Positions 52,724 through 61,990 of a DNA stretch of 64,000 nucleotides are shown here, piece by piece. Below the pieces are notes generated by a model. It saw only the letters and a program-made list of their open reading frames with translations. It was not told the DNA's origin and made no database searches. A program made the translations under genes and the position numbers. The DNA comes from Chitinophaga hostae (GTDB lineage: Bacteria > Bacteroidota > Bacteroidia > Chitinophagales > Chitinophagaceae). The stretch spans positions 558,001 to 622,000 of the forward strand of contig NZ_JAGTXB010000001.1 of assembly GCF_018224885.1 (NCBI RefSeq). The letters are read 5' to 3'. How positions within the stretch are numbered: the stretch's first letter is position 1; each line of letters starts with the position of its first letter.

Positions 52724-55700
52724 ATGAAAAAAGAGCTACTTCTATGGCTGCTTTTGTGTGGTTGCGTCCTCAACGCATTTGCACAAACACGAACGATCAG
52801 CGGAAGAGTTACAGATGCAAAAGATGGCTCCGCACTCCCCGGAGTAACTGTAGTAATCAAGGGTACATCGAAAGGTGTTTTTACAGCCGGCGATGGGTCT
52901 TACAAAATTGCGAATGTTGATAATAATTCAACATTGGTATTTTCATTTGTAGGATACCTAACCAAAGAAGTACCCGTTGGAAGCAGCAGCACTGTTGATC
53001 AAACGCTGGAAGCAGACAAGAAACAACTGGGTGAAATAGTAGTAACCGCAGTTGGTATTAAGCGTGATGAGAAAGCGCTTGGCTATTCCCTTACACAGGT
53101 GAAACCCGATCAGATCCTGCAAAAGTCAGAACCTGATATGTTAAAAGGATTACAGGGTAAAGTAGCGGGTGTGGACATCCGTACCTCACAAGGTACGCCA
53201 GGTGCGGCCACCCGTATCAACATCCGTGGTAATACTTCCTTTTTTGGAAACAACGAACCATTAATCATTGTTGACGGTATTCCATATAACAATGACCAGG
53301 TAACCACCTCCAGTCAAACCTCCGGTGGTGGTGCTTATTCGAGCGGACTTTCATCCCTTGATCCTAACGATATTGCCGGTATGAACGTATTGAAAGGAGC
53401 AGCAGCTGCTGCCTTGTACGGTTCAAGAGCTTCCAATGGTGCTATTGTTATCACTACGAAATCAGGAAGCGCAGGCCGGTCTAAAAAAGGACTCGAAGTA
53501 ACTTATAGTTCTTCCCTGGCTTTTGAAAAGGTAGCAGGTTTACCGAATTATCAGAATGATTTTGGTGCAGGTAGTCAATTCAACTATCAGCCTGCGAATG
53601 GTTCCTGGGGACCTAAGTTTGGTACCTTGGATTCTATTCCAGCCTGGACAGACTACCTGACAGCATTTCCTGAGTTGTTTTCCTCAACAGGCAAAACGCC
53701 TTACAAGGCTTATCCTAATAACGTTAAGGATCTTTTCAGAACAGGGTCGATGTTTGAAAATTCCGTTTCTGCTAACGGGGGCACAGAAAAAAGCTCTGTG
53801 AGTATTACTGCATCTTATCTAAACCAGGACGGTTATGTGCCTTCTTCCAGTTTTAATAGGGCTAGTCTCAGTGTGGGCGGACAAACTAAGCTGGATATGG
53901 GTTTAACAGTAAGTGGTAATTTCTCTTATTCGCGGACTAACCAGTTGGGTAGCGTATTTGGTGAAAACCAGGTTGATGGAGCAGCATCCTCTTTCGCTAG
54001 AAATCTATTCCTAGCCAGGAACTGGAACATCGCGGGTTTACCAGATCATGATGCCAATGATTTTCCAGTGTCTACCAGTTCTGCTCAATATGACAATCCG
54101 CTTTGGTCATTCCGGCATAATACGGTGACGACTAATACAGACAGGTATGTGGCCGGAATTAAATTTGGCTATAACGTGGGAGATTGGCTGGGGCTTTCTT
54201 ACCAGATAGGAGCTAACACCAATAATCTCTTCCGGCGCGAAGTGACTGATATTGGATCACGTGCTGCAGAAGGACGGGGAAGGATCACGGAAGACAACTA
54301 CCAGTTCCAGGAAATTGAGTCCAACCTGATTGCAACGATCACTCCTAAATTAAGAAATCAGGATTTTGATTTCAAGGCCATCGTCGGTCATAACGTAAAT
54401 CAGCGCACATCACGTGATAGGTTGTTCCTCGGTAATGAAATTGTATCACCAGGAATTTATACGTTGGACAATACGAAAACAGTGCTGCCTAACGGAGGTG
54501 TCTATTCACAACGACGTCTTTGGGGTATTTTTGCTGATCTGGAACTGGGTTACAAAAACTGGGCTTTCCTCTCCGTTACCGGAAGAAATGACTGGTCCTC
54601 TACATTGCCGTCGAATAACAGAAGTTATTTCTATCCGAGTGTATCAGGATCATTCGTGTTTACACAGGCGTTGGGTATGGAAAGTCATGTACTTAACTTT
54701 GGTAAGATCAGAGCAAGCTGGGCTAAGGTGGGTAGAGACGCTGACCCTTATTCCTTGCAGAACGTGTTTCGTTTGAATGCACCTATTTTAGGTGTTTCCG
54801 GGGTAATTCAATCACCTACAGCCAACAACCCCAATCTGAAACCTGAGTTTACACAGGATGTTGAAGTGGGAACCACGCTCGAATTCCTTGATAGAAGGAT
54901 TGCATTGGACTTTGCCTGGTATAACAGGAAGTCCACTAATCAGATTGCGCCCATTTCGCTGCCAGCGTCTTCCGGGTTCACGAAATTTTATGAGAACTTC
55001 GGCGAAATATCCAATAAAGGTATTGAGGTGGATCTGAATGTAATACCGGTTAAAACCAAAGATTTCACCTGGTCGCTACATTGGGTATTTACAAAGAATA
55101 AGAGTGAGGTGGTATCGCTGTTGCCGGGTGTGGAAAGGATTGAACTGTTTCCGGTACTCACCGAGATTTCTCCCTACCTGGAAGCGGGTAAGCCTTTCGG
55201 CTACCTGCGGGGAACGGTGGATTACCGCGATGACAAGGGGAATTTGCTGATTAATCCAACCACCGGTTTGTTGATAAGGAATACAGAACAGCAAATGATT
55301 GGCGATCCTAACCCTGATTTTAAAACTGGTTTAAGTACGTCTCTTAATTACAAAGGTATTTTCCTGAATGTACTGTTTGATCTGACTAAAGGTGGCGATA
55401 TGTATTCTGTGACAACCAGCAGCCTCCTGGGCCGTGGTGTAACAAAGGATACCAAAGACCGTGAAACTGGTTTTGTTATCCCGGGTTACTATGGAGATGC
55501 CAATACAGGCAAACCTATCCTTGATAGTAAAGGAGAAAAAATTCCTAATACCACGAATGTCAGTCTGCGTGAAATGTATTTTGGAGAATCCTTTGCGATT
55601 AACTCTGCTACTGAATGGAATGTATATGATGCGACGGTGTATACTTTGCGTGAAGTAGCAATTGGGTATGATTTTCCTAAGAGCCTCTTTAACAGAACTC

Positions 55701-55885
55701 CTATCGGCGGCTTAACGATTACTTTGACCGGAAGGAACCTTTGGTATGTTGCACCTAATTTCCCGAAGTATACTAACTTCAACCCGGAAACCAACAGCTT
55801 TGGTAATACTACTACTCAAGGCATTGAATTATCCGGTGCACCTACAACCCGCCGTTTTGGTGTGAATCTGAAAGTTAGTTTCTAA
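52724..55885 (+). CDS. SusC/RagA TonB-linked outer membrane protein (locus 2)
   Basis: A 1053-residue outer-membrane importer. Signal peptide to AFA-QT; carboxypeptidase-regulatory-like domain (ISGRVTDAKDGSALPGVTV); plug with MLKGLQGKVAGVDI, NIRGNTSFFGNNEPLIIVDGIPYNN and LKGAAAAALYGSRASNGAI; 22-strand-type barrel ending RRFGVNLKVSF with terminal Phe. No STN domain. The start context AAATCGCTTATGAAAAAA is shared with locus 3. Compared with loci 1 and 3 it is closer to locus 1 in the plug but has its own barrel; it pairs with a different subfamily of SusD. Two bases separate its stop from the next start. Confidence 0.95.
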   Translation: MKKELLLWLLLCGCVLNAFAQTRTISGRVTDAKDGSALPGVTVVIKGTSKGVFTAGDGSYKIANVDNNSTLVFSFVGYLTKEVPVGSSSTVDQTLEADKKQLGEIVVTAVGIKRDEKALGYSLTQVKPDQILQKSEPDMLKGLQGKVAGVDIRTSQGTPGAATRINIRGNTSFFGNNEPLIIVDGIPYNNDQVTTSSQTSGGGAYSSGLSSLDPNDIAGMNVLKGAAAAALYGSRASNGAIVITTKSGSAGRSKKGLEVTYSSSLAFEKVAGLPNYQNDFGAGSQFNYQPANGSWGPKFGTLDSIPAWTDYLTAFPELFSSTGKTPYKAYPNNVKDLFRTGSMFENSVSANGGTEKSSVSITASYLNQDGYVPSSSFNRASLSVGGQTKLDMGLTVSGNFSYSRTNQLGSVFGENQVDGAASSFARNLFLARNWNIAGLPDHDANDFPVSTSSAQYDNPLWSFRHNTVTTNTDRYVAGIKFGYNVGDWLGLSYQIGANTNNLFRREVTDIGSRAAEGRGRITEDNYQFQEIESNLIATITPKLRNQDFDFKAIVGHNVNQRTSRDRLFLGNEIVSPGIYTLDNTKTVLPNGGVYSQRRLWGIFADLELGYKNWAFLSVTGRNDWSSTLPSNNRSYFYPSVSGSFVFTQALGMESHVLNFGKIRASWAKVGRDADPYSLQNVFRLNAPILGVSGVIQSPTANNPNLKPEFTQDVEVGTTLEFLDRRIALDFAWYNRKSTNQIAPISLPASSGFTKFYENFGEISNKGIEVDLNVIPVKTKDFTWSLHWVFTKNKSEVVSLLPGVERIELFPVLTEISPYLEAGKPFGYLRGTVDYRDDKGNLLINPTTGLLIRNTEQQMIGDPNPDFKTGLSTSLNYKGIFLNVLFDLTKGGDMYSVTTSSLLGRGVTKDTKDRETGFVIPGYYGDANTGKPILDSKGEKIPNTTNVSLREMYFGESFAINSATEWNVYDATVYTLREVAIGYDFPKSLFNRTPIGGLTITLTGRNLWYVAPNFPKYTNFNPETNSFGNTTTQGIELSGAPTTRRFGVNLKVSF

Positions 55886-55911
55886 TTATGAACAAGTCAA
55901 AACCGGAATTT

Positions 55912-57636
55912 ATGAAAAGATCGAAATATTTGTTTTTAGGGGCGCTGATACTTTTAACAGCGTGTACTAAAGGTTTTTTGGATATAAATAAGGATCCTAA
56001 CTATGCGGCAAAAACTACCGAAAATCGTTTGTTAACTGCGGCACAACAAGGGCTTTCTTATGCACTGGGGTTCACAAATGATAATAGAGGTGCAAGAGGG
56101 TTAACCGAGGTGCTTTCTGTATACATGCACCAGATATGTGTACGTGAATCTCAGGATCAATATGGCGTTGATGGAAATGATGTGAACATTACAGGTTCTT
56201 GGACCGATATGTATAGCAGCGGGGCCGCTCAGGTTGGATCTGATGTATTAGGTACCCTGCAGAATGTGGAAACAATTATTTCCCAGGGTACCGCTAATAA
56301 AAATATGATCTATGTAGGTATCGCAAAAATTATGAAAGCATATGCGCTAAGTCAGTTTGTAGACGCATTTGCAGATATTCCCTATTCAGAGGCCAATAAG
56401 TTTCTAACAGAGGGTATTCGGTATCCCAAATATGATAAGGGGGCTGATATTTATCCTAAGTTATTTGCATTGCTGGATGAAGGCATTGCTAATTTGAGCG
56501 TAGACGCGGCTAATCCCCTTGTTCCTGCCGGAGATGATCTTTTTTATGGAGGAGATACATACAAGTGGGCAAATTTTGCCCGCACACTCAAACTGAAATT
56601 GTATAACCAGATTAGATTGGTACAAAACGTATCTACACAGGTGGCTGCGTTGGAAGCAGAGAATAAGATGATCAGCAGTATTGGTGAAAGCTTTATGTTT
56701 ATTTATGGTCGGACCTCGACTCCAGATGATCGTAACCCCGGGTTTAACGAGTATTTTGCCAGTCAACGTACCCATTATATGAGTCCTTGGTTTTATGAAA
56801 TTTTGAGGGGGTATAATAAAACCATCTTCACAGGTAACCAGGATCCAAGACTGCCCTACTATTTTTATAATCAATTGCATTATAAGAGCAAAGCAACAAA
56901 TCGTACAGATTATAGGGACAGTGGTTTTGTTTCCATTGCTTTTGGCTCTGTAAGCTCCAACCGCGATGGTGCGCAGGATGCTTCCCTGACAATGTTTGGT
57001 ATCTATCCTGTTGGGGGCCGCTTCCAGGCTGTAGGAGATACAGGAGTTGTAGATGCCAGCATGGCTACCGGAGCTGCGCCATTTAGAATGCTGACTTATG
57101 CAGACAGACTTTATATCGAAGCAGAGCTGATGAATGCAGGTGTACTGCCTGGTGATCCAAGAGCTAAGCTACAGGCTGCGATAGCGGAGTCATTTCAGCA
57201 GGTTGACTTTGTTGTAACACTTGCATCCAAGCAGCAGGTACCTATCCTGAAAGGCAGCGCCGACGTTGCAAACTACACGGCAAAAGTATTGTCAGAATAT
57301 GACAATGGATCTCCGGCTAAAAAACTTGAGATTATCATGACGCAAAAATGGATTTCAAGTTTCGGTAACAGTGTTGATCAGTATACAGATTACAGAAGAA
57401 CAGGCTACCCCATTCTCTTTGATCCTAATAATCAAACGCAGGCGCCTGGAGGTAGATTACAACCCCCATTAAAAGGTGATCCCACAATTGCGGGTAATCA
57501 GGCTTCTATTCCTGTACAATTAAGTGTTGGATATCCATTGTCCTTACCGTGGAGCAGCCTTGATTTGAATGTAAATAAGAATGCCCCGGCACAAAAAAAA
57601 CCAGCTTCATATCCGGTGTTCTGGGATAAGAACTGA
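55912..57636 (+). CDS. SusD-like lipoprotein, SusD-like_2 type (locus 2)
   Basis: A lipoprotein of about 574 residues. Met at 55912 is preferred (MKRSKYLFLGALILLTA-C, a clean lipobox); an in-frame ATG at 55888 would add eight residues before the signal. The pattern FLDINKDPNYAAKTTENRLLTAAQQ and later YADRLYIEAELMNAG, QKWISSF and DYRRTGYPILF are those of the SusD-like_2 group rather than classic SusD. It is likely the binding partner of the preceding SusC. It is followed by a short lipoprotein gene, so locus 2 has three genes. Confidence 0.9.
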   Translation: MKRSKYLFLGALILLTACTKGFLDINKDPNYAAKTTENRLLTAAQQGLSYALGFTNDNRGARGLTEVLSVYMHQICVRESQDQYGVDGNDVNITGSWTDMYSSGAAQVGSDVLGTLQNVETIISQGTANKNMIYVGIAKIMKAYALSQFVDAFADIPYSEANKFLTEGIRYPKYDKGADIYPKLFALLDEGIANLSVDAANPLVPAGDDLFYGGDTYKWANFARTLKLKLYNQIRLVQNVSTQVAALEAENKMISSIGESFMFIYGRTSTPDDRNPGFNEYFASQRTHYMSPWFYEILRGYNKTIFTGNQDPRLPYYFYNQLHYKSKATNRTDYRDSGFVSIAFGSVSSNRDGAQDASLTMFGIYPVGGRFQAVGDTGVVDASMATGAAPFRMLTYADRLYIEAELMNAGVLPGDPRAKLQAAIAESFQQVDFVVTLASKQQVPILKGSADVANYTAKVLSEYDNGSPAKKLEIIMTQKWISSFGNSVDQYTDYRRTGYPILFDPNNQTQAPGGRLQPPLKGDPTIAGNQASIPVQLSVGYPLSLPWSSLDLNVNKNAPAQKKPASYPVFWDKN

Positions 57637-57667
57637 TTATGATTATTATGCAGAAAAAAAAATTACC

Positions 57668-58189
57668 ATGAATAGAATAACGACGTTTATAATATTGATA
57701 CTGATCAGTGGAGCTGCAATAACTGGATGCAAAAAAGATCAGAATCCAAAACTTCCATCTGATATGAAAAAGGGAGCTATTCCCTTGGTAAAAATAGATG
57801 CAGGGTCTAATGATTCTATCTTTAACGTTGCCACATTTCAAGGAAAATTCAGCGTAGGTCTTTATTTTGCAAATGATGAACGTCCTAAGAAAATGGATGT
57901 AGTAGTCATCTTTAATGGAGACAAAACAAAAGTAAAAACGCTGAAAGCCGATGTGACTACGTATCCTACTTCCATTACAGTTACAGCAGAGCAGTTAGCC
58001 GCACTTTTTGGAATAACAGTCGGTAATCTGAAAACGGGAGATGTTTTTAAAATAGGAGCAGATGTTTATATGAATAGTGGTTTGGTGGTTCCTATTTTCA
58101 ATCCGTTTGGAAATTCGTATACTGCGGAAGTGAACAGTTATGCCGGATCCAGTTTGAACGTAACGTATCCGGTGAAATTGAAACCATAA
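57668..58189 (+). CDS. Small lipoprotein, third gene of locus 2
   Basis: A 173-residue predicted lipoprotein (MNRITTFIILILISGAAITG-C), with a beta-rich mature part (GKFSVGLYFANDERPKKMDVVVIFNG, then ITVTAEQLAALFGI and VYMNSGLVVPIFNPFG). The start at 57668 is used because the frame upstream overlaps the SusD-like gene and does not look like protein. I do not recognise a domain. Its place after a susC/susD pair resembles that of SusE/SusF-like surface lipoproteins, but that is only positional. Confidence 0.75.
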   Translation: MNRITTFIILILISGAAITGCKKDQNPKLPSDMKKGAIPLVKIDAGSNDSIFNVATFQGKFSVGLYFANDERPKKMDVVVIFNGDKTKVKTLKADVTTYPTSITVTAEQLAALFGITVGNLKTGDVFKIGADVYMNSGLVVPIFNPFGNSYTAEVNSYAGSSLNVTYPVKLKP

Positions 58190-58206
58190 CGTTTTGGCAA
58201 AAAATA

Positions 58207-58249
58207 AAAAAAGCTGTCTCAAATAAATGAGACAGCTTTTTTTGTTTTT
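58207..58249 (+). terminator. Rho-independent terminator of locus 2
   Basis: Stem AAAAAGCTGTCTCA / TGAGACAGCTTTTTTT with loop AATAAA, 18 bp after the lipoprotein stop. Confidence 0.92.
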
Positions 58250-58817
58250 ATATTTTTTTGCCCTCCCACAAAAATGTTATGTTAAAACAAATCCATTTAG
58301 TTATATTTGCGCTCATCATGAAAATTTGATGGACCGAAATCGAGAACCACATTGAATTATTCTGTATTACAACACGATAAACCGAAGTTGAGCTTATAGA
58401 GAGACTAGTATTTGCTTATGAGGAATAAGTTCGCAACAACTTTTTCCAGAGAAAATTTAGGGATTAAACACTTGTAAACCAGGAATGGCATTCCAGGAAG
58501 GAGTAATTTTTCCGGGATGATAGAGCGAATTCATTTCCAGTACGTTCTGATTACAGGAGACAACGATAGAAATTAACAGGTATTTGACCGCACCCATGTG
58601 CCGCAATATGCTGACTAACTTGTTATTTGGTTTTTAAATCGCTTATGAGATAACGCTTACGTTACTGTAGTACCCACCAGTGCGCCATTGGCGCGCCGGA
58701 TCCGTTATTTCGTATATATATGTTGGTTAAAATAAAGGTAGGATGCCTAACGGCATTGCTATGCCTGTAATCGAGTTTTTTTGCTGTGTTATATTTTATT
58801 TCAAATCTAAATCGCTT
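58250..58817. other. Long leader region of the third SusC gene
   Basis: About 570 bp without an accepted gene. It holds two GCTTATGA starts (58418, 19 codons; 58645, 2 codons), a palindrome GGAATGGCATTCC near 58485, and a GCGCC/GGCGC hairpin next to the site GGCGCGCC near 58685. This is the longest leader in the window. Confidence 0.45.
58418..58477 (+). other. Possible leader peptide ORF (19 codons)
   Basis: Starts TTTGCTTATGAGGAATAAG, like the short ORF at 47703 and the susC starts, and encodes MRNKFATT... with a TAA stop. A second copy of the start context at 58645 (AAATCGCTTATGAGATAA) gives only Met-Arg-stop. Confidence 0.35.
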
Positions 58818-61800
58818 ATGAAGAAAGCATTGCTGCTCTTGCTTGTTGCGGCCATCAGCGTTATCCAGGCGCACGCACAAACGCGACCTATCACCGGTAA
58901 GGTGACTGATGCCAAGGATGGTGCACCATTGTTTGGTGTAACTGTAAAAATTAAGAACACCAATACCGGTACTACCACTAACGCCGAGGGAAAGTTCTCT
59001 TTGAACGTTACCGGTAACCCGGTACTGGAATTTACCTTTGTTGGCTTCTCTACAAAAGAAGTAGCCAGCGCAGGTAAAAACAATATCGATATTAAACTGG
59101 GCGCCGATGAAAAGGGCTTGAGTGAAGTGGTGGTAATTGCTTATGGTACTACCAAGAAAGGTTCCAATACCAGTGCTACCACACAGATTGATAGTAAGAA
59201 ATTTGCTACCAGGGCTATTTCCAACATTGCTACTGCATTGGATGGAGCTGCTCCCGGTATTCAAACAAATGCGGGAAGTGGTCAGCCAGGTGATGGTCCG
59301 GCCATTCGTATCCGTGGATTCGGGTCTGTAAATGCTTCCAGTGATCCTTTGTATGTAGTGGATGGTGTACCTTATTCCGGTAACCTGAGCAGCTTGAACG
59401 TAGCTGATATCGAAAGCATTTCTGTGCTGAAGGATGCATCCTCTTCTTCTCTGTATGGTTCCCGTGCCGCCAATGGTGTAATCATTGTTACTACCAAGAA
59501 AGGTAAAAACGGACGTAACCAGTTGCAGGTAAATGCTATACAGGGCTTTAACACCCGCGGTATTCCTGAATATAACAGGGTGAATGCAAAAGAGTATTAT
59601 CCATTGCTCTGGGAAGCACAACGTAATGCTCTCGTGACCGGCGGTACCGCATTGGATGTTGCCAACAGACGTGCTTCCGGGTTGGTTGCCGGCGCAAAAG
59701 GCATCAAGGACATGTTGGGATATAATCCATTTAACGTAGCAGACAATGCTATCGTAGGCGTTGACGGAAAACTGAATCCTAATGCAGAACTCCTCTATCC
59801 GGATGATCTGGACTGGGAAAAAGCAGTTACCCGTACAGGTGCCCGCGGCGAATATGGTATTAACTACAGCGGTGGCACGGAAAAAACAGACTACTTCGCT
59901 TCGCTGAACTACCTGAGCGATAAAGGTTATGTGATCAATTCTGATTTTCAGCGTATCAGCGGTCGTATTAATGTAAATACGCAGGCTACCGACTGGTTCA
60001 GAACCGGTGTTAACCTGTCTGGTACATTTGTAAAGTCAAACCAGACCGATGTTACCAGCAGCACCAGCTATGTAAACCCGATCTTCTTTGCACGTAACAT
60101 CGGCCCAATTTACCCGGTATATCAACATGATGCTACCGGCGCTTATGTATTGGATAAAAACGGTGACAGAATTTTTGACGTTGGGGGCTCACGCGGTTCC
60201 GCAGCCTCTCCGGGGCGTAATACCGTTGGTGAAAACCTCCTGAATGACAACTCTTTCAGCCGTAATATCCTTAGTGGCAGAACATTTGGAGAAATATCTT
60301 TCCTCAGGAATTTTAAATTCACTACCAATCTGAGTGTAGACGTTACCAACTACAGAGCCAATGTTTACTGGAATACAGTTGTTGGCGATGGCGCACCAGG
60401 AGGCCTTGGAAGCCGTACCAGTACACAAACTACCAGCTATACACTTAACCAGTTGCTGAATTATAATAAGACCTTCGGTCCTCACACTATTGGTGTGTTA
60501 TTGGGTCACGAAAATTATGACCAAACTGGTAACAACATCTATGGAGAACGCCAGTCCCAGGTAATTCTCGGTAATTCCGAACTATATAATTTTACAACTA
60601 CCAACAACCTGTATTCTTATAAAAGACAATACAGAACAGAAGGTTATTTCTCCCGTGTTAACTATGATTACGATGAGAAATACTTTGTTTCAGCAGCATT
60701 CCGTCGCGATGGAACTTCCAGGTTCTACAAAGACAATCGCTGGGGTAACTTCTACTCTGTTGGTGCAGGATGGCGCATGGATAAAGAAAACTTCATCCAC
60801 AATATCAGCTGGATCAACATGCTAAAACTGAGATCTTCCTATGGTACCGCAGGTAATGATGCTGTAATAGAGGTAGACGCTAATGGGGTTGCAACGCCCA
60901 TCTATTATGCATGGCAGTCGCTCTATAAACTGGGCTATAATAATGCATTGGAGCCGGGTTTATTCTTCTCTAAAATAGGTAACCAGAATATTCAATGGGA
61001 GTCAAATAAAAGCTTCGACGCAGGCGTTGATTTTGCCTTACTGGATAACAGGTTAACCGGTAGTGTGGAATATTTTAACCGCAGATCAGATAACCTGTTA
61101 TTCGATCTTCCTTTGCCGCTCTCCAGTGGTATCTCTTCCAAAACCACTAACGTTGGTTCTATGGTGAACAGGGGCGTGGAGTTACAGTTAACAGGCGAAG
61201 TTTTCCGTAAGAAAAATTTTGGTTGGACAGTAGATCTGAACCTGAGTACCTTAAAGAATGAGTTGACCAAATTGCCGCAACCTGAAATTATTTTGTCAAC
61301 CAAGAAATTGTCAATAGGCCATTCTATATATGACTACTGGTTACGCGACTGGTACGGTGTAGATCCAGCTGATGGTGCTGCATTGTATGTTGCTAATAAT
61401 CCAACCGGTGCAGGTGTTCGCACCATGAAAAACGGTGATATTGTAACTACTAATATCAATAATGCCAAGTATCACTATGCAGGTAGTGCCATTCCCGATA
61501 TGTATGGTAGCATCAACAACACCTTTAACTACAAACAATTCCAGCTCTCCTTCCTGATATCCTTCCAGGTAGGTGGTAAAGTGTACGATGCTACTTATGC
61601 ATCATTGATGAATGCCGGCAGCTATGGTAATGCATTATCTACCGATATACTGAAACGCTGGCAGAAACCTGGCGATATCACAGATGTGCCACGCATGGAC
61701 CAGAGCCAGACAACCAACTTCAACGCAGCTACGTCTGACCGTTGGTTAACCAGTGCTTCATTCCTGAACTTCCGCTCAGCAAAACTGGGTTACACGGTTC

Positions 61801-61979
61801 CGGAAGCATATGCTAAAAAAGCACATGTACGCGCTGCTAATGTTTTCCTCAGTGGTGAAAACCTGGCGCTCTTCAGTGCGCGTAAAGGTATGAACGTTGC
61901 GCAGGCATTTACCGGCGTTACTTCGAATGTATACATGCCTGCCCGTATTATTAGTGCCGGTTTGAACATTACTCTCTAA
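58818..61979 (+). CDS. SusC/RagA TonB-linked outer membrane protein (locus 3)
   Basis: An outer-membrane importer of about 1053 residues. The start at 58818 (MKKALLLLLVAAISVIQAHA-Q) gives a standard signal peptide; the 25 codons upstream in the same frame do not. Domains: carboxypeptidase-regulatory-like (ITGKVTDAKDGAPLFGVTV), plug (ALDGAAPGIQTNAG, IRGFGSVNASSDPLYVVDGVPYS, LKDASSSSLYGSRAANGVI), barrel ending ISAGLNITL. No STN domain. 11 bp upstream of its susD gene. Confidence 0.95.
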   Translation: MKKALLLLLVAAISVIQAHAQTRPITGKVTDAKDGAPLFGVTVKIKNTNTGTTTNAEGKFSLNVTGNPVLEFTFVGFSTKEVASAGKNNIDIKLGADEKGLSEVVVIAYGTTKKGSNTSATTQIDSKKFATRAISNIATALDGAAPGIQTNAGSGQPGDGPAIRIRGFGSVNASSDPLYVVDGVPYSGNLSSLNVADIESISVLKDASSSSLYGSRAANGVIIVTTKKGKNGRNQLQVNAIQGFNTRGIPEYNRVNAKEYYPLLWEAQRNALVTGGTALDVANRRASGLVAGAKGIKDMLGYNPFNVADNAIVGVDGKLNPNAELLYPDDLDWEKAVTRTGARGEYGINYSGGTEKTDYFASLNYLSDKGYVINSDFQRISGRINVNTQATDWFRTGVNLSGTFVKSNQTDVTSSTSYVNPIFFARNIGPIYPVYQHDATGAYVLDKNGDRIFDVGGSRGSAASPGRNTVGENLLNDNSFSRNILSGRTFGEISFLRNFKFTTNLSVDVTNYRANVYWNTVVGDGAPGGLGSRTSTQTTSYTLNQLLNYNKTFGPHTIGVLLGHENYDQTGNNIYGERQSQVILGNSELYNFTTTNNLYSYKRQYRTEGYFSRVNYDYDEKYFVSAAFRRDGTSRFYKDNRWGNFYSVGAGWRMDKENFIHNISWINMLKLRSSYGTAGNDAVIEVDANGVATPIYYAWQSLYKLGYNNALEPGLFFSKIGNQNIQWESNKSFDAGVDFALLDNRLTGSVEYFNRRSDNLLFDLPLPLSSGISSKTTNVGSMVNRGVELQLTGEVFRKKNFGWTVDLNLSTLKNELTKLPQPEIILSTKKLSIGHSIYDYWLRDWYGVDPADGAALYVANNPTGAGVRTMKNGDIVTTNINNAKYHYAGSAIPDMYGSINNTFNYKQFQLSFLISFQVGGKVYDATYASLMNAGSYGNALSTDILKRWQKPGDITDVPRMDQSQTTNFNAATSDRWLTSASFLNFRSAKLGYTVPEAYAKKAHVRAANVFLSGENLALFSARKGMNVAQAFTGVTSNVYMPARIISAGLNITL

Positions 61980-61990
61980 AATTTGAAAGA

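Noticed and set aside
58662..59621. 319-codon minus-strand ORF across the start of the third SusC gene
   Set aside because: It covers the leader and the well-conserved SusC N-terminus in antisense; composition (many Ile, Thr, Cys) is that of a reversed beta-rich coding sequence.
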